Part shown: positions 24,454 through 35,716 of the stretch, piece by piece
Layout: the number at the start of each line of letters is the position of its first letter
Numbering within the stretch: position 1 is the stretch's first letter
NCBI GenBank assembly: GCA_020633315.1
Contig: JACKDV010000004.1
Location: forward strand, 523,988-587,987
Length of the DNA: 64,000 nt
Direction of reading: 5' to 3'
DNA from: Myxococcales bacterium
Lineage (GTDB): Bacteria; Myxococcota_A; Polyangia; Nannocystales; Nannocystaceae
Notes under the pieces: model-generated
Told to the model about the DNA's origin: nothing
Databases searched by the model: none
What the model saw: only the letters and a program-made list of their open reading frames with translations
Translations under genes and position numbers: made by a program

Positions 24454-24491
24454 GAAGCCCCGCCCTGGGATGTTCCCGGGAGCGGGGCTTC
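24454..24491 (+). terminator. Long nested hairpin (10-bp plus 7-bp stems) between lipoprotein and kinase genes
   Basis: GAAGCCCCGC (24454-24463) pairs perfectly with GCGGGGCTTC (24482-24491). Inside, CCTGGGA (24464-24470) pairs with TCCCGGG (24474-24480) around TGT, with one unpaired A. It starts 24 bases after the lipoprotein stop and ends 15 bases before the kinase GTG. No T-tract follows. It is probably a terminator or mRNA-stabilising element; it may also affect kinase expression. Confidence 0.6.
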
Positions 24492-24506
24492 CGTACACTG
24501 GGCCCG

Positions 24507-26162
24507 GTGCCCAACTGCGCCCACTGCGGGGCCAAGATCGCGAGAGGGGCTCGCCAGTGCCCGACCTGCGGGGTCACGCTCAGCGGGCGCGACCAGGCCA
24601 CGCTCCCCGGTCCCGGCCATGCCGCGGCTCCCCCCGCCACCGACGCGATGATCGGGCGCTCGATCATCGGGCAGTTCGTGGTGCGCTCCAAGCTGGGCAT
24701 GGGCGGGATGGGAGCGGTCTACCTCGCCGACCAGCCCACGGTGGGGCGCACCGCGGTGATCAAGGTGATCCACCCCTGGCTGAGCAAGGACCCGGAGATC
24801 GCCGAGCGCTTCGCGGTGGAGGCCCGGGCCGCCGCCCGCCTGCAGAACCCCCACATCGTCGCGATCTACAACTACGGCAAGCTCCCCGACGGCACCCTGT
24901 TCCTGGCGATGGAGCACATCCGCGGCTCCACCCTCGCCGAGACCCTCCAGGCCCACGGGCGCATCGAGCCCTCGCGCGCGGTCAACATCGCCACCCAGTG
25001 CTGCGAGGCGCTGGCCGAGGCGCACCGCCGCGGCGTGGTGCACCGCGACGTCAAGCCCTCCAACATCATGCTGCAGGCCCGCCACCAGGGACCGGGCTTC
25101 GTGAAGATGCTCGACTTCGGCGTGGCCACCATCGACGAGCGCGAGCCCAGCCCCGGCCGCAAGCCCGGCACGCCCTGCTACATGTCCCCCGAGCAGCTCG
25201 CGGGCGAGGCCGTCGACGGCCGCAGCGACCTCTACTCGCTGGCCGTGGTGATCTACGAGATGATCGTGGGCCAGCCGCCCTTCCTCGCGCCCAGCCCCGA
25301 CGACTACGCCCGGCTGCACCGCGAGGTCCCGCCCCCGGCCCCCAGCGCCCTGGCCCCCGAGGTCGCCATCCCGCCCGCGCTCGAGGCCTGCCTCATGCGC
25401 GCGCTGGCCAAGCAGCCCCACGCCCGCCCGCAGACCGCCGAGCGCTTCGCCGAGGAGCTGTGGAACTCGATCATGGGCAACGCCAGCTCGCTGCAGCCGG
25501 CGGTGGACTTCTCGCTGCCGCGGCCGCGCCCCCGCCGGACGCGACCATGGCTGGGCCCGGTCATGCTGCTGGCCGCGGCGGGGCTCGGCCTGAGCGCCTA
25601 CCTCGTGCTGCGCAACGACGAGCACGGCGAGCGCCGCCCGGCCGCGGCCGGTGCCACGGCCTCCGCCACCAAGGCCGCCCCGCCCCGCGATCCCAACGCC
25701 CCCGATCCGCTGAAGGCCGTGCTCATGACCGACAGCGTGGTGGAGCTCGAGGCCGAGCTCGAGCGCGCCGCGGTGCTCAGCGGGCGCGATGCCAAGGCGC
25801 TCAACGTGGCGATGACCAACTACCACCGGCGCGCCCGCGCGGTGCCGCCGGGCAAGGATCCCCAGGAGCACCGCCGGGCCGTGCTCGCCGAGCTCATCCT
25901 CGCGTGGATGCGCGACCCGGCCCCCACCCAGTCCACCGCGTCGATCGCCGAGCTCGAGGCCGTGTTCCTGCGCATGAACAGCCCGCTCGACGTCAAGGAG
26001 CGGCGCGACATGCTGCACGAGCTCAAGCTCCGCGAGGGCGCGGGCTCCGAGCTCATCCGGACCCGCCTGCTCGAGTGGATCGAGCAGCGGGGCCTCGACT
26101 ACCAGACGGGCGAGCCCGGGGCCGAGCTGGTCCTCGAGGACGAGCCCGCCACATCCAACTGA
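24507..26162 (+). CDS. Membrane Ser/Thr protein kinase with N-terminal zinc ribbon
   Basis: This is a 551-residue Hanks-type kinase. It starts (GTG) with a zinc-ribbon knuckle formed by Cys4, Cys7, Cys18 and Cys21. The kinase domain is complete: glycine loop GMGGMGAV (64-71), Lys86, HRDVKPSN from His179, DFG from Asp203, and APE replaced by SPE in the usual CYMSPEQL. One transmembrane helix lies at about 347-368, followed by a ~180-residue helical extracytoplasmic or C-terminal region of unknown fold. The glycogen phosphorylase gene begins 13 bases after its stop, so the two are probably co-transcribed. Regulation of the phosphorylase by this kinase is an attractive inference. Confidence 0.92.
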   Translation: MPNCAHCGAKIARGARQCPTCGVTLSGRDQATLPGPGHAAAPPATDAMIGRSIIGQFVVRSKLGMGGMGAVYLADQPTVGRTAVIKVIHPWLSKDPEIAERFAVEARAAARLQNPHIVAIYNYGKLPDGTLFLAMEHIRGSTLAETLQAHGRIEPSRAVNIATQCCEALAEAHRRGVVHRDVKPSNIMLQARHQGPGFVKMLDFGVATIDEREPSPGRKPGTPCYMSPEQLAGEAVDGRSDLYSLAVVIYEMIVGQPPFLAPSPDDYARLHREVPPPAPSALAPEVAIPPALEACLMRALAKQPHARPQTAERFAEELWNSIMGNASSLQPAVDFSLPRPRPRRTRPWLGPVMLLAAAGLGLSAYLVLRNDEHGERRPAAAGATASATKAAPPRDPNAPDPLKAVLMTDSVVELEAELERAAVLSGRDAKALNVAMTNYHRRARAVPPGKDPQEHRRAVLAELILAWMRDPAPTQSTASIAELEAVFLRMNSPLDVKERRDMLHELKLREGAGSELIRTRLLEWIEQRGLDYQTGEPGAELVLEDEPATSN

Positions 26163-26175
26163 AGCCATCGATCCG

Positions 26176-28707
<2,532 letters not shown>

Positions 28708-28735
28708 GGCGGCCTCACGAAGCACGACTGCGCCC

Positions 28736-29200
28736 ATGACCGCGCCCATCCAGGTGCTCGTCTGCTACGTCCCGGGAGACGAGCCCTCGCTCGCGCGCCT
28801 CGAGGTGGAGCTCGAGGCCATCGGGCGCAGCCACCCGATCGAGGTCCGAGCCGTGCCCGCCCGAGCTCCGGCGCGGGCTCCATCGGAGCTCACGACCCCT
28901 GGGGGCGTCGACGTCCTGCTCGTGCTCGTGTCCCCCCGCCTCGCGATCGGCGACGAGCCCTCTGCCTCGCGGCTGCGGACCCTCGGCGAGCTCGCGGTCG
29001 GTCCCGGCCGGGTCGTGCCCATCCTCCTCGAGCCCACGCCCGCCTGGACCCGGCATCCCGAGCTGGGCACGCTCGCCGCCCTGCCCGACTTCGCCACCGC
29101 CATCACCGACTGGGTCGACGAGGACGGCGCATGGGCCAAGGTCGGGGCGGGGCTCCGGCGCCTGGTCGAGCACCTCGCCACGCAGCGCGACCTCCCGTGA
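28736..29200 (+). CDS. Small TIR-domain protein
   Basis: This is a 154-residue protein made almost entirely of one TIR-like fold. Box 1 is VLVCYVPGDEPSLARLE. The central strand is VDVLLVLVSPRLA, then RVVPILLEPTPAW. The C-terminal pattern LAALPDFATAITDWVDEDGA with a final AGLRRLVEHL is shared by many bacterial TIR proteins. TIR domains bind partners or hydrolyse NAD. The usual catalytic Glu helix does not align cleanly here (SRLRTLGELAVG), so enzyme activity is uncertain. It lies 28 bases downstream of glgP on the same strand. No partner effector (SLOG, STING or Thoeris-type) is adjacent. Confidence 0.75.
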   Translation: MTAPIQVLVCYVPGDEPSLARLEVELEAIGRSHPIEVRAVPARAPARAPSELTTPGGVDVLLVLVSPRLAIGDEPSASRLRTLGELAVGPGRVVPILLEPTPAWTRHPELGTLAALPDFATAITDWVDEDGAWAKVGAGLRRLVEHLATQRDLP

Positions 29201-29295
29201 GCTCGAATCGACCCCCGCTCGACCCGCCCGCGTGATCGAGCGCGTCGAGCTCACCGCCCGCAACGACGCGCTGGGCCAGACGGGCCGGGCCGTGC

Positions 29296-29973
29296 TCACC
29301 CCGTCCCGATCCTCGCCCGTACCTCCGACACCCAGGTGTCCAGCCCCGAGATCGTCGACTCCGCCAGCGCCGGGTCCTCGCTCATCGCCCCCACGATCTC
29401 GGCCAGTCGTCGGCGCCCCCGGTGGAGGTGGGTGTGCACGGTGGCGCGGGGCATGCCGAGCAGCTCGGCGATCTCGTTGCCCGACAGCTCCTCGAAGTAG
29501 CTCAGCTCCACCACGATCTGCTGCACCATCGTCAGCCGTCGCAGCGCGTTGACGAGCAGCTTGGTCTGCTGGGCCCGGGCCACGATCGAGCTGGGGGAGC
29601 GCGGCAGCGACTGGGCCACGCACAGCTCCTCGAAGTCCAGCCGCTCGCGCTCCCGCTTGGCCAGCTTGCGGAAGTAGCCGCGCAGCTTGTTCATCGCCAC
29701 CGCGAACAGGAAGGAGCGGAAGCTGCCGAGCATGGTGGCCCGGTCTCGCCCCACGCAGCAGCCGAGGAAGGTCTCCGAGACGAGGTCGGTGGCGTCCTCG
29801 GGGTCGCGCACCTTGTTGAGGAAGAAGCGCATCAGCAGCGCGAAGTAGCGATGGGCCAGCCGGGTCGCAGCCTCGTCGTCGCCCGCCTTCCAGGCGATCA
29901 CCAGGTCCCAGTCGGAGACCTCGGCCTCCCTGCGAGATCCCCCTTCCCGCGCGCGGGTCGCTTCGATCACCAT
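29296..29973 (-). CDS. ECF-type sigma factor, kinase-linked
   Basis: This is a 225-residue sigma-70 family factor with regions 2 and 4. Region 2 has ATDLVSETFLGCC (61-73) and GSFRSFLFAVAMNKLRGYFR. Region 4 has LRRLTMVQQIVVELSYFEE, then the helix-turn-helix NEIAELLGMPRATVHTHLHRGRRR. The ATG at 29973 gives a compact protein; the open frame upstream is spurious. In region 2.2 the usual Gln-Glu-Val is Ser-Glu-Thr (66-68), placing Thr68 where Val normally sits. The kinase gene lies immediately upstream on the same strand, 44 bases away, and forms the same module. The acidic C-terminal tail (about 25 residues) may be regulatory. Confidence 0.88.
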   Translation of the reverse strand: MVIEATRAREGGSRREAEVSDWDLVIAWKAGDDEAATRLAHRYFALLMRFFLNKVRDPEDATDLVSETFLGCCVGRDRATMLGSFRSFLFAVAMNKLRGYFRKLAKRERERLDFEELCVAQSLPRSPSSIVARAQQTKLLVNALRRLTMVQQIVVELSYFEELSGNEIAELLGMPRATVHTHLHRGRRRLAEIVGAMSEDPALAESTISGLDTWVSEVRARIGTG

Positions 29974-30017
29974 TCCGTCCTCCCGGCGGAGGGAGTCGTC
30001 ACTCCGGCCCGAATTGT

Positions 30018-31253
30018 TCAATCGGGTCGTCGGATCGATGCCGGGCCCGACCGCATCGGGGGCTCCTCGACCAGGAGCGGGAGCGAGTCCTCGAGCTGCG
30101 CGCGGGCGCGGATCAGCGCCCGCGCCCGCTCGAGCCCCGATCCCACCTGCGCTCGCACGGCGTTCCACAGCGGCTCGATGCCGATCCCGTCGCCACCGCG
30201 CCCCACCACCCCGCCGCACGACCGAGCCAGCGCGACCAACACGACCAGCATCATCACCCCCAGCCCGACCAGCCCCAGCCGCCGACGCCGACGCGCCCGA
30301 GCCCCCTGCACATCCCGGAGCTGCTCCAGCAGCACCGCCATCGAGGGCCAGCGCGCGCTCGGATCCTCACTCAGCCCCCGAGCGAGGATCGACCACAGCG
30401 CAGGCGGTACCGACGTGCCACGAGCCAGAGGTCGCCGCGGCCCCTGCTGCACCTGCCGCAGCCGCTCGTGTACGGTCTGCCCCGCGAACGGCGGCCGCCC
30501 GTAGAGCGCCACGTGCAGCGCCACGCAGAAGCCGAACTGGTCGCTCCGCGGCTCGCCCCGCTGCCCCCGCAGCTGCTCCGGCGCCATGTAGGTCGGAGTC
30601 CCGAGCACCTCCCCCACCCGCGTGGTCGTGCCCCGCATCCCGGCCCCCCCGGGCTCGGCGGGCCCCCCGTGCTCGGTCACATCGCCACGGCTGCGCACCA
30701 GGCCGAAGTCGCCGACCTTGATCGAGCCATCGTCACCGACGAGCACGTTCTCGGCCTTGAAGTCGCCGTGGACCAGCCCGGCCTCGTGCGCCGCAGCCAG
30801 GCCCTCGCCCGCCGCCACGAACGCCCGCACGACCTCGTCCCAGCCTCGCGCCCGCGCCTCGAGCCAGTCGGCCAGCGTGGTGCCCTCCACGTGCTCCATC
30901 ACCACGAAGATCCGCCCCTCGTGCTCGCCCACCCCGTACACCCGCACCACCTGCGGATGGTGCAGGCGGGCCATCGCCCAGGCCTCGCGACGCATGCGGC
31001 GAGCGAACGCATCCGAGTCGGCGTCGTGGCCCAGGCGATCGTGGAGCAGCTTGAGCGCCACCCGGCGGTCGAGGATGGGGTCGCGCACCAGGTACACGAT
31101 GCCCATGCCGCCCGCTCCCAGGCGCCGGATCAGCTCGTAGCGCCCGATGGTGGCCGTCGGCGCCTCGGTGCCGTGCATCCGCGCCAGCACCCGCCGAAAC
31201 GCGGCGTCCTGCTCGAAGGCCGGCAGCCCGAGGATGCGCTTGGTGTCGTCCAT
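30018..31253 (-). CDS. Membrane Ser/Thr protein kinase with HGD catalytic loop (non-RD)
   Basis: This is a 411-residue Hanks-type kinase. It has glycine loop GAGGMGIVY (46-54), Lys68, DFG at 182-184, and APE in YMAPEQLRG. The catalytic loop reads LVHGDFKAENVLV: His162-Gly163-Asp164 replaces His-Arg-Asp, while the catalytic Asp and Asn169 remain. Kinases without the Arg usually do not need activation-loop phosphorylation. One transmembrane helix (RRLGLVGLGVMMLVVLVALA) is near residue 325, followed by a short ~60-residue C-terminal tail instead of the TPR region seen in the other kinases here. The sigma factor follows 44 bases downstream. This supports a kinase/sigma pair. Confidence 0.9.
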   Translation of the reverse strand: MDDTKRILGLPAFEQDAAFRRVLARMHGTEAPTATIGRYELIRRLGAGGMGIVYLVRDPILDRRVALKLLHDRLGHDADSDAFARRMRREAWAMARLHHPQVVRVYGVGEHEGRIFVVMEHVEGTTLADWLEARARGWDEVVRAFVAAGEGLAAAHEAGLVHGDFKAENVLVGDDGSIKVGDFGLVRSRGDVTEHGGPAEPGGAGMRGTTTRVGEVLGTPTYMAPEQLRGQRGEPRSDQFGFCVALHVALYGRPPFAGQTVHERLRQVQQGPRRPLARGTSVPPALWSILARGLSEDPSARWPSMAVLLEQLRDVQGARARRRRRLGLVGLGVMMLVVLVALARSCGGVVGRGGDGIGIEPLWNAVRAQVGSGLERARALIRARAQLEDSLPLLVEEPPMRSGPASIRRPD

Positions 31254-31345
31254 GGCCGAAGGCGGCTCTCCCCGGGGGAGTCACCACCGCGACCGCGATC
31301 ATTCACCGCAGCGCGCCCTGGGTCGCGGGCCGCCGCGCCCGCGGG

Positions 31346-34300
31346 CTACCGCACCCCACGCAGCCGCCACAGCAGCGTGAACACGCTGGGCACCACGTAG
31401 AGCGTGAGCACGGTGGACACCACCAGGCCGCCCAGCACGATCGCTCCCACCCCGCGGTACAGCTCGGCCCCCGAGCCCGGGAACACCACCAGCGGCAGCA
31501 GGCCCGCCACCGAGGTGGCGGTGCTCATGAAGATCGGCCGCACCCGCGCCTCCACGGCCCGGGGCACCGCCTCGCGCAGCGGCTCCCCCTCGCGCAGCCG
31601 AGCCAGCGCCCCGTCGACCACGAGGATCGCGTTGTTGACCACCACCCCCACCAGGATCACGAAGCCCAGGGCGGTCATCAGGTCGAGGGGCTGCGGGGCC
31701 AGGTAGCGGTTCACCAGCCACAGCCCCAGCACCCCGCCGCCGCCCGCCAGGGGCACGGTGACCAGCACCACCAGCGGGGCCAGGAAATCCTCGAACAGCG
31801 CGGCCAGCAGCAGCAGCGAGATCACCACCGCCAGCAGCAGCACGTCGCCCATCCGCCCCTTGGCCGCCTCGAGCTGGCCCGCCGTGCCCGACAGCGCGAT
31901 GTCGATGCCGCCGCCGATCGTGCCGTCCTCGTGCAGCGGGGCGAGCACCTCGTCGCGGATCACCCGCATCGCCTCCTCGAGCGCGATCGAGTCGGGCGGG
32001 GTCACCTGCAGCACGATGGCCCGCCGCCGCTCGATCCGCTTGATCAGCGTGGGACCCAGCCGCTCCTGCAGATCGGCGAGGCTCGACAGCGGCACGATGT
32101 CGCCGCTGGGAGTGGCCACCGGCGAGGCCGCGAGCGCCTCGGGGTCATCCACCTCGCGCCCGCCCGGTTGCAGCGCCCGCAGGGCCACGTCGATCTTGGG
32201 CTCGCCCTGCGGACCCAGCTCACCCACGATGGCCCCGTCCACGTAGGCATCGACCACCAGACCCAGCTCGGCCCCGCTCACGCCCAGCCCCGCCGTGTCG
32301 TCGCGCCGCGGGATCGCGTGCAGCTCGGGCGCGCCCAGGTCCAGCGAGGGGATCGGTCGCACCTGCGCCCCGGGCACGGCCTGCGAGATCGCCCCCATCA
32401 GCCGCCCGCCCAGGCCGATCACGGCCGCGAGATCGGAGCCGCTGATCTCCACCTCCACCGCGCGCCCGCTGCCGATCTGCCGCCCGAACAGCGAGGCCTG
32501 CGAGGCGAAGGCGAAGGTGCCGGGGGCCTGGCCGCCGGCCTGGCGCACGAAGGGCACCAGCTCGCCCACGCGCTCGTCCTGCTCGGCGATCACCCCGAAG
32601 ATCACCTGGTTGGGGCTGCCCACGAAGAAGCTGCGCTCGATCGCCGGCACCCCACCCTCGTCCACCCCGGTGTGCGCGGCCATCTGCCCCTGCACGTCGC
32701 GGCCGATGTCGTCGAGCTCGGCCGGCGAGTAGCCGGGCGGAGGCAGCAGGATCCCGAAGATGAGGTTGCGGTTGCCGGTGGGCAGGTACTCCATGGCGGG
32801 CAGCAGCGCCACCGCCAGCACCACCGCCCCCGCCACCGCGGCCGTGGCCACCAGCAGGCCGCGCCACCACGAGCGCACCAGCCAGCCCACCTGCCGACCG
32901 ATGCCACGCCGCACCGCGGCCCCCAGCCCGCCCGTCGCGGCGTCGCCCGCCGCCCGCGAGCGCAGCAGCTTGGCCGAGAAGCTGGGGATCACCAGCACCG
33001 AGACCAGCAGCGACACCCCCACCGCGAGGGCGATGGACACCGCCACGTCGCGCAGCAGCTCGCCCACCTCGTCCTGCCAGCCGATGATGGGCAGGAACAC
33101 TGCCGCGGTGGTCACGGTGGAGGCCAGCAGCGCCCCCCACACCTCCTTCACCCCGCGGTAGGCCGCCTCGGCCGCTCCCACCCCGCGGCTGCGCCAGGTG
33201 TCGATGTTCTCGAGCGCCACGATCGAGTTGTCGACCACCATGCCCACCGCGAAGGCGGTGCCCGCCAGCGAGACCACGTTGATCGTGCGCCCCATCAGCG
33301 CCATGCCCAGCGCGGTCCCCAGCACGCACACCGGGATCGCCACGCTGATCACGGCCGAGGCGGCGATGCTGCGCAGGAACAGCAGCAGCACCACGATCGC
33401 CAGCGCAGCCCCGATGAGCAGGTTGCTGCGCACCAGCTCGAGCGCCCCGGTGATGTAGCCCACCTGGTCGGAGACCAGCTCCATCTCCAGGCCCTCGGGC
33501 GCGAAGCGGGTCTGGTCGAGCTCGGCGACCACCTCGCGCACCTCCTGGCTCACCTCGAGCACGTTGGTGCCCGCCTCGCGGAACAGCAGCAGCACCATCG
33601 AGGGGCGGTCGTCCGAGAACGCCACGTCGGTGGCGTCGCGCAGGCCGGGCCGCACGGTGGCCACGTCGCCCAGCAGGATGGGCGTGCCCTCGGGACCCGC
33701 CCCGATCACGATGCGCTCGAGCTGCTGGGGCACCTCGGGGGCCACCGGCGTGCGCACCAGGTAGCGGCGCTTGCCGATGTCGAGGTCGCCGCCCGACACG
33801 TCGCGCAGCTCGGCCCCGATCCGCGCCGCCACCTGCTGCACCGTGATCCGCCGGGAGGCCAGCGCGGCCATGTCGAAGTCCACGTGGATCCGGCTGTCGC
33901 GGCCCCCCAGGTGCATGATGGAGGCGACGCCGGGGATCCGCTCGAGCCGGGGGATGATCTCCTGCTCCACCCAGGTGCGGTACTGCCCCACGGGCTCGCC
34001 GGTGGGCGAGCGGATGGTGATCACCGCCAGCGGGGGCCCCGAGTTGCTCGCCGCGCTCACCACCGGCTCGCGCGCGGCCGCGGGGTAGTCGGGCACCTGG
34101 GTGAGGCGGTTGCTCACCCGCACCAGCGCCTCGTCGAGGTCGGTGCCCACCTCGAACTCCAGGGTCAGCCGCGCCTCGTCGGGCCGCGCCTCCGATTCCA
34201 TCTTCACCAGGCCGGGCACGGCCTTGAGCGCATCCTCTTGCTCCTCGAGGATCTCGGCCTCCACCTCCTGCGGCGACGCCCCCGGCCAGCGGGTGTTGAT

Positions 34301-34468
34301 CGTCATGGTGGGCACCGTGACGTCGGGGGTGAGCTGGATCGGCAGGTCGGCGATCGACAGCGCGCCGAACATGATCACCAGCACCACGCCCACCAGCACC
34401 GTGACCGGCCGCTGCACCGCGGTGCGGACGAGGTCTCCCGGGGACGTGGGCTCGGTGGGCTCGGCCAT
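31346..34468 (-). CDS. RND family efflux transporter, inner membrane pump subunit
   Basis: This is a 1040-residue inner membrane RND pump (AcrB/MexB/CzcA-like, HAE-1 type) driven by protons. It has the usual layout of 12 transmembrane helices with two large periplasmic loops. The TM4 proton-relay segment GMVVDNSIVALENI carries a single Asp413, as in many non-enteric HAE-1 pumps. The conserved start VQRPVTVLVGVVLVIMFGAL and the NTRWPGASPQEVEAEI porter motif are clear. It lies 12 bases after the stop of the membrane fusion protein gene, so the two form an operon. No TolC-like outer membrane gene is present in the cluster. The substrate is unknown. Confidence 0.94.
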   Translation of the reverse strand: MAEPTEPTSPGDLVRTAVQRPVTVLVGVVLVIMFGALSIADLPIQLTPDVTVPTMTINTRWPGASPQEVEAEILEEQEDALKAVPGLVKMESEARPDEARLTLEFEVGTDLDEALVRVSNRLTQVPDYPAAAREPVVSAASNSGPPLAVITIRSPTGEPVGQYRTWVEQEIIPRLERIPGVASIMHLGGRDSRIHVDFDMAALASRRITVQQVAARIGAELRDVSGGDLDIGKRRYLVRTPVAPEVPQQLERIVIGAGPEGTPILLGDVATVRPGLRDATDVAFSDDRPSMVLLLFREAGTNVLEVSQEVREVVAELDQTRFAPEGLEMELVSDQVGYITGALELVRSNLLIGAALAIVVLLLFLRSIAASAVISVAIPVCVLGTALGMALMGRTINVVSLAGTAFAVGMVVDNSIVALENIDTWRSRGVGAAEAAYRGVKEVWGALLASTVTTAAVFLPIIGWQDEVGELLRDVAVSIALAVGVSLLVSVLVIPSFSAKLLRSRAAGDAATGGLGAAVRRGIGRQVGWLVRSWWRGLLVATAAVAGAVVLAVALLPAMEYLPTGNRNLIFGILLPPPGYSPAELDDIGRDVQGQMAAHTGVDEGGVPAIERSFFVGSPNQVIFGVIAEQDERVGELVPFVRQAGGQAPGTFAFASQASLFGRQIGSGRAVEVEISGSDLAAVIGLGGRLMGAISQAVPGAQVRPIPSLDLGAPELHAIPRRDDTAGLGVSGAELGLVVDAYVDGAIVGELGPQGEPKIDVALRALQPGGREVDDPEALAASPVATPSGDIVPLSSLADLQERLGPTLIKRIERRRAIVLQVTPPDSIALEEAMRVIRDEVLAPLHEDGTIGGGIDIALSGTAGQLEAAKGRMGDVLLLAVVISLLLLAALFEDFLAPLVVLVTVPLAGGGGVLGLWLVNRYLAPQPLDLMTALGFVILVGVVVNNAILVVDGALARLREGEPLREAVPRAVEARVRPIFMSTATSVAGLLPLVVFPGSGAELYRGVGAIVLGGLVVSTVLTLYVVPSVFTLLWRLRGVR

Positions 34469-34480
34469 CGCGACTCGATC

Positions 34481-35569
34481 TCAGGGCTCGACCACGGCCA
34501 CGGGCTGGCCCGGACGCAGGCGCTCGTTGCCCTTGACCACCACCGTGTCTCCCGCCGCCAGCCCCTCGCCGCGCACCAGGGCCTGGTCGTCGGCGGTGGC
34601 GATCACCTCCACGGGCACCGGCGCGGCCGCCCCGTCGCGCACCGCCACCACCCGCACCCCCACCGCGCCGTAGACCAGCGCATCGCGGGGCACCACCACG
34701 CCTTCCTCGTCGCGGCGAATGGGAAACGACACGTCGACCGAGGCCCCGGGCATCAGCCAGGGTGTCGTCTCGCGCGGCACCAGGCGGATCTTGGCCGTGC
34801 GGGTGATCGGATCGAGGGCGCGCACCAGGCCGCGGATCTCGGCCGCCGTCTCGCGCTCGCCCCGGCGCACGACGGCCTCGGTGCCCGGGCTGAGCCGCTC
34901 GACCAGCTCGGCCGAGCCCTCCACGATGATCTCCACCGACTCGTCGTCCACCAGGTCGAGCACCACGTCGCCGGGGCGCACCCAGTCGCCGGGGTCGACC
35001 CGGCGCGAGGCGATCACCCCGGCGAAGGGGGCCTCCACGTGATGGCGGCCGAGCTGCACCTTGGCCTCGCGCTCGCTCGCCCGTAGCTGCGCCTTGCGGG
35101 TCTCGAGGGTGGTGGCCCGGGTCACGTCGCGCTCGATCTCCGCCTCGGGGATGATCGCCGCGCCCAGCGACTCGGCCCGCTGCCGATCGCGGCGCGCCTG
35201 CTCGAGCTCCTGCGTGGTCTCGGTCCGCGAGGCCCGGGCCGCCTGCAGCCGCGCGCGTGCCAGGCTGCCGTCGATCCGCAGCAGGGGCTCCCCCGGCTCC
35301 ACGCGATCGCCCACCCGCACCGCCACCTCGAGCACCTCGCCATCGGCCCCCGCCGCCAGCTCGGCCCGATGCAGCGCCTGCACCTCGCCGAGGAACACCC
35401 AGCGATCATCCAGCCCACCCCCCCGGGCGCTGGCCACCTGCACCCGCGCCGGCGGAGGCGCCTCGGACTGGCCGGCCGCCGGCGCATCCTTGGACTCGGC
35501 CACCATGCACGACGGAGCGCCCCCGAGCAGCGGGAGCAGCAGCATGATGGCCTGGATTGGACGAGGCAT
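34481..35569 (-). CDS. RND efflux periplasmic adaptor (membrane fusion protein) lipoprotein
   Basis: This is a HlyD/AcrA-type adaptor of about 362 residues that links an inner membrane RND pump to an outer membrane channel. A signal peptide with a possible lipobox (GGAPSC) suggests lipid anchoring. The biotinyl-lipoyl halves are DGEVLEVAVRVGDRVEPGEP and HHVEAPFAGVIASRRVDPGD, flanking an alpha-hairpin of about 60 residues with coiled-coil character (TQELEQARRDRQRAESLGA). A beta-barrel and a membrane proximal domain follow. I chose the ATG at 35569; a GTG at 35593 would add 8 residues. It is followed by the pump gene. Confidence 0.92.
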   Translation of the reverse strand: MPRPIQAIMLLLPLLGGAPSCMVAESKDAPAAGQSEAPPPARVQVASARGGGLDDRWVFLGEVQALHRAELAAGADGEVLEVAVRVGDRVEPGEPLLRIDGSLARARLQAARASRTETTQELEQARRDRQRAESLGAAIIPEAEIERDVTRATTLETRKAQLRASEREAKVQLGRHHVEAPFAGVIASRRVDPGDWVRPGDVVLDLVDDESVEIIVEGSAELVERLSPGTEAVVRRGERETAAEIRGLVRALDPITRTAKIRLVPRETTPWLMPGASVDVSFPIRRDEEGVVVPRDALVYGAVGVRVVAVRDGAAAPVPVEVIATADDQALVRGEGLAAGDTVVVKGNERLRPGQPVAVVEP

Positions 35570-35716
35570 GAGCGGCGTTGGCGCAGGGTTCACAAGCCCC
35601 GGTCCCTGCGACCGTCACGAACACTATCCGAGTTTCACGACGGAGGTGGATGAGCCCAGGCCCTGCGCCGACGTTCACCTGGTAGATCGCGCGTTGGCGT
35701 ACACTTCGGACGCAGG

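Noticed and set aside
31931..35086. 1051-codon open frame on the plus strand opposite the RND genes
   Set aside because: The opposite strand encodes a full RND pump and adaptor with all motifs. The antisense product is a His/Arg/Gln-rich shadow.
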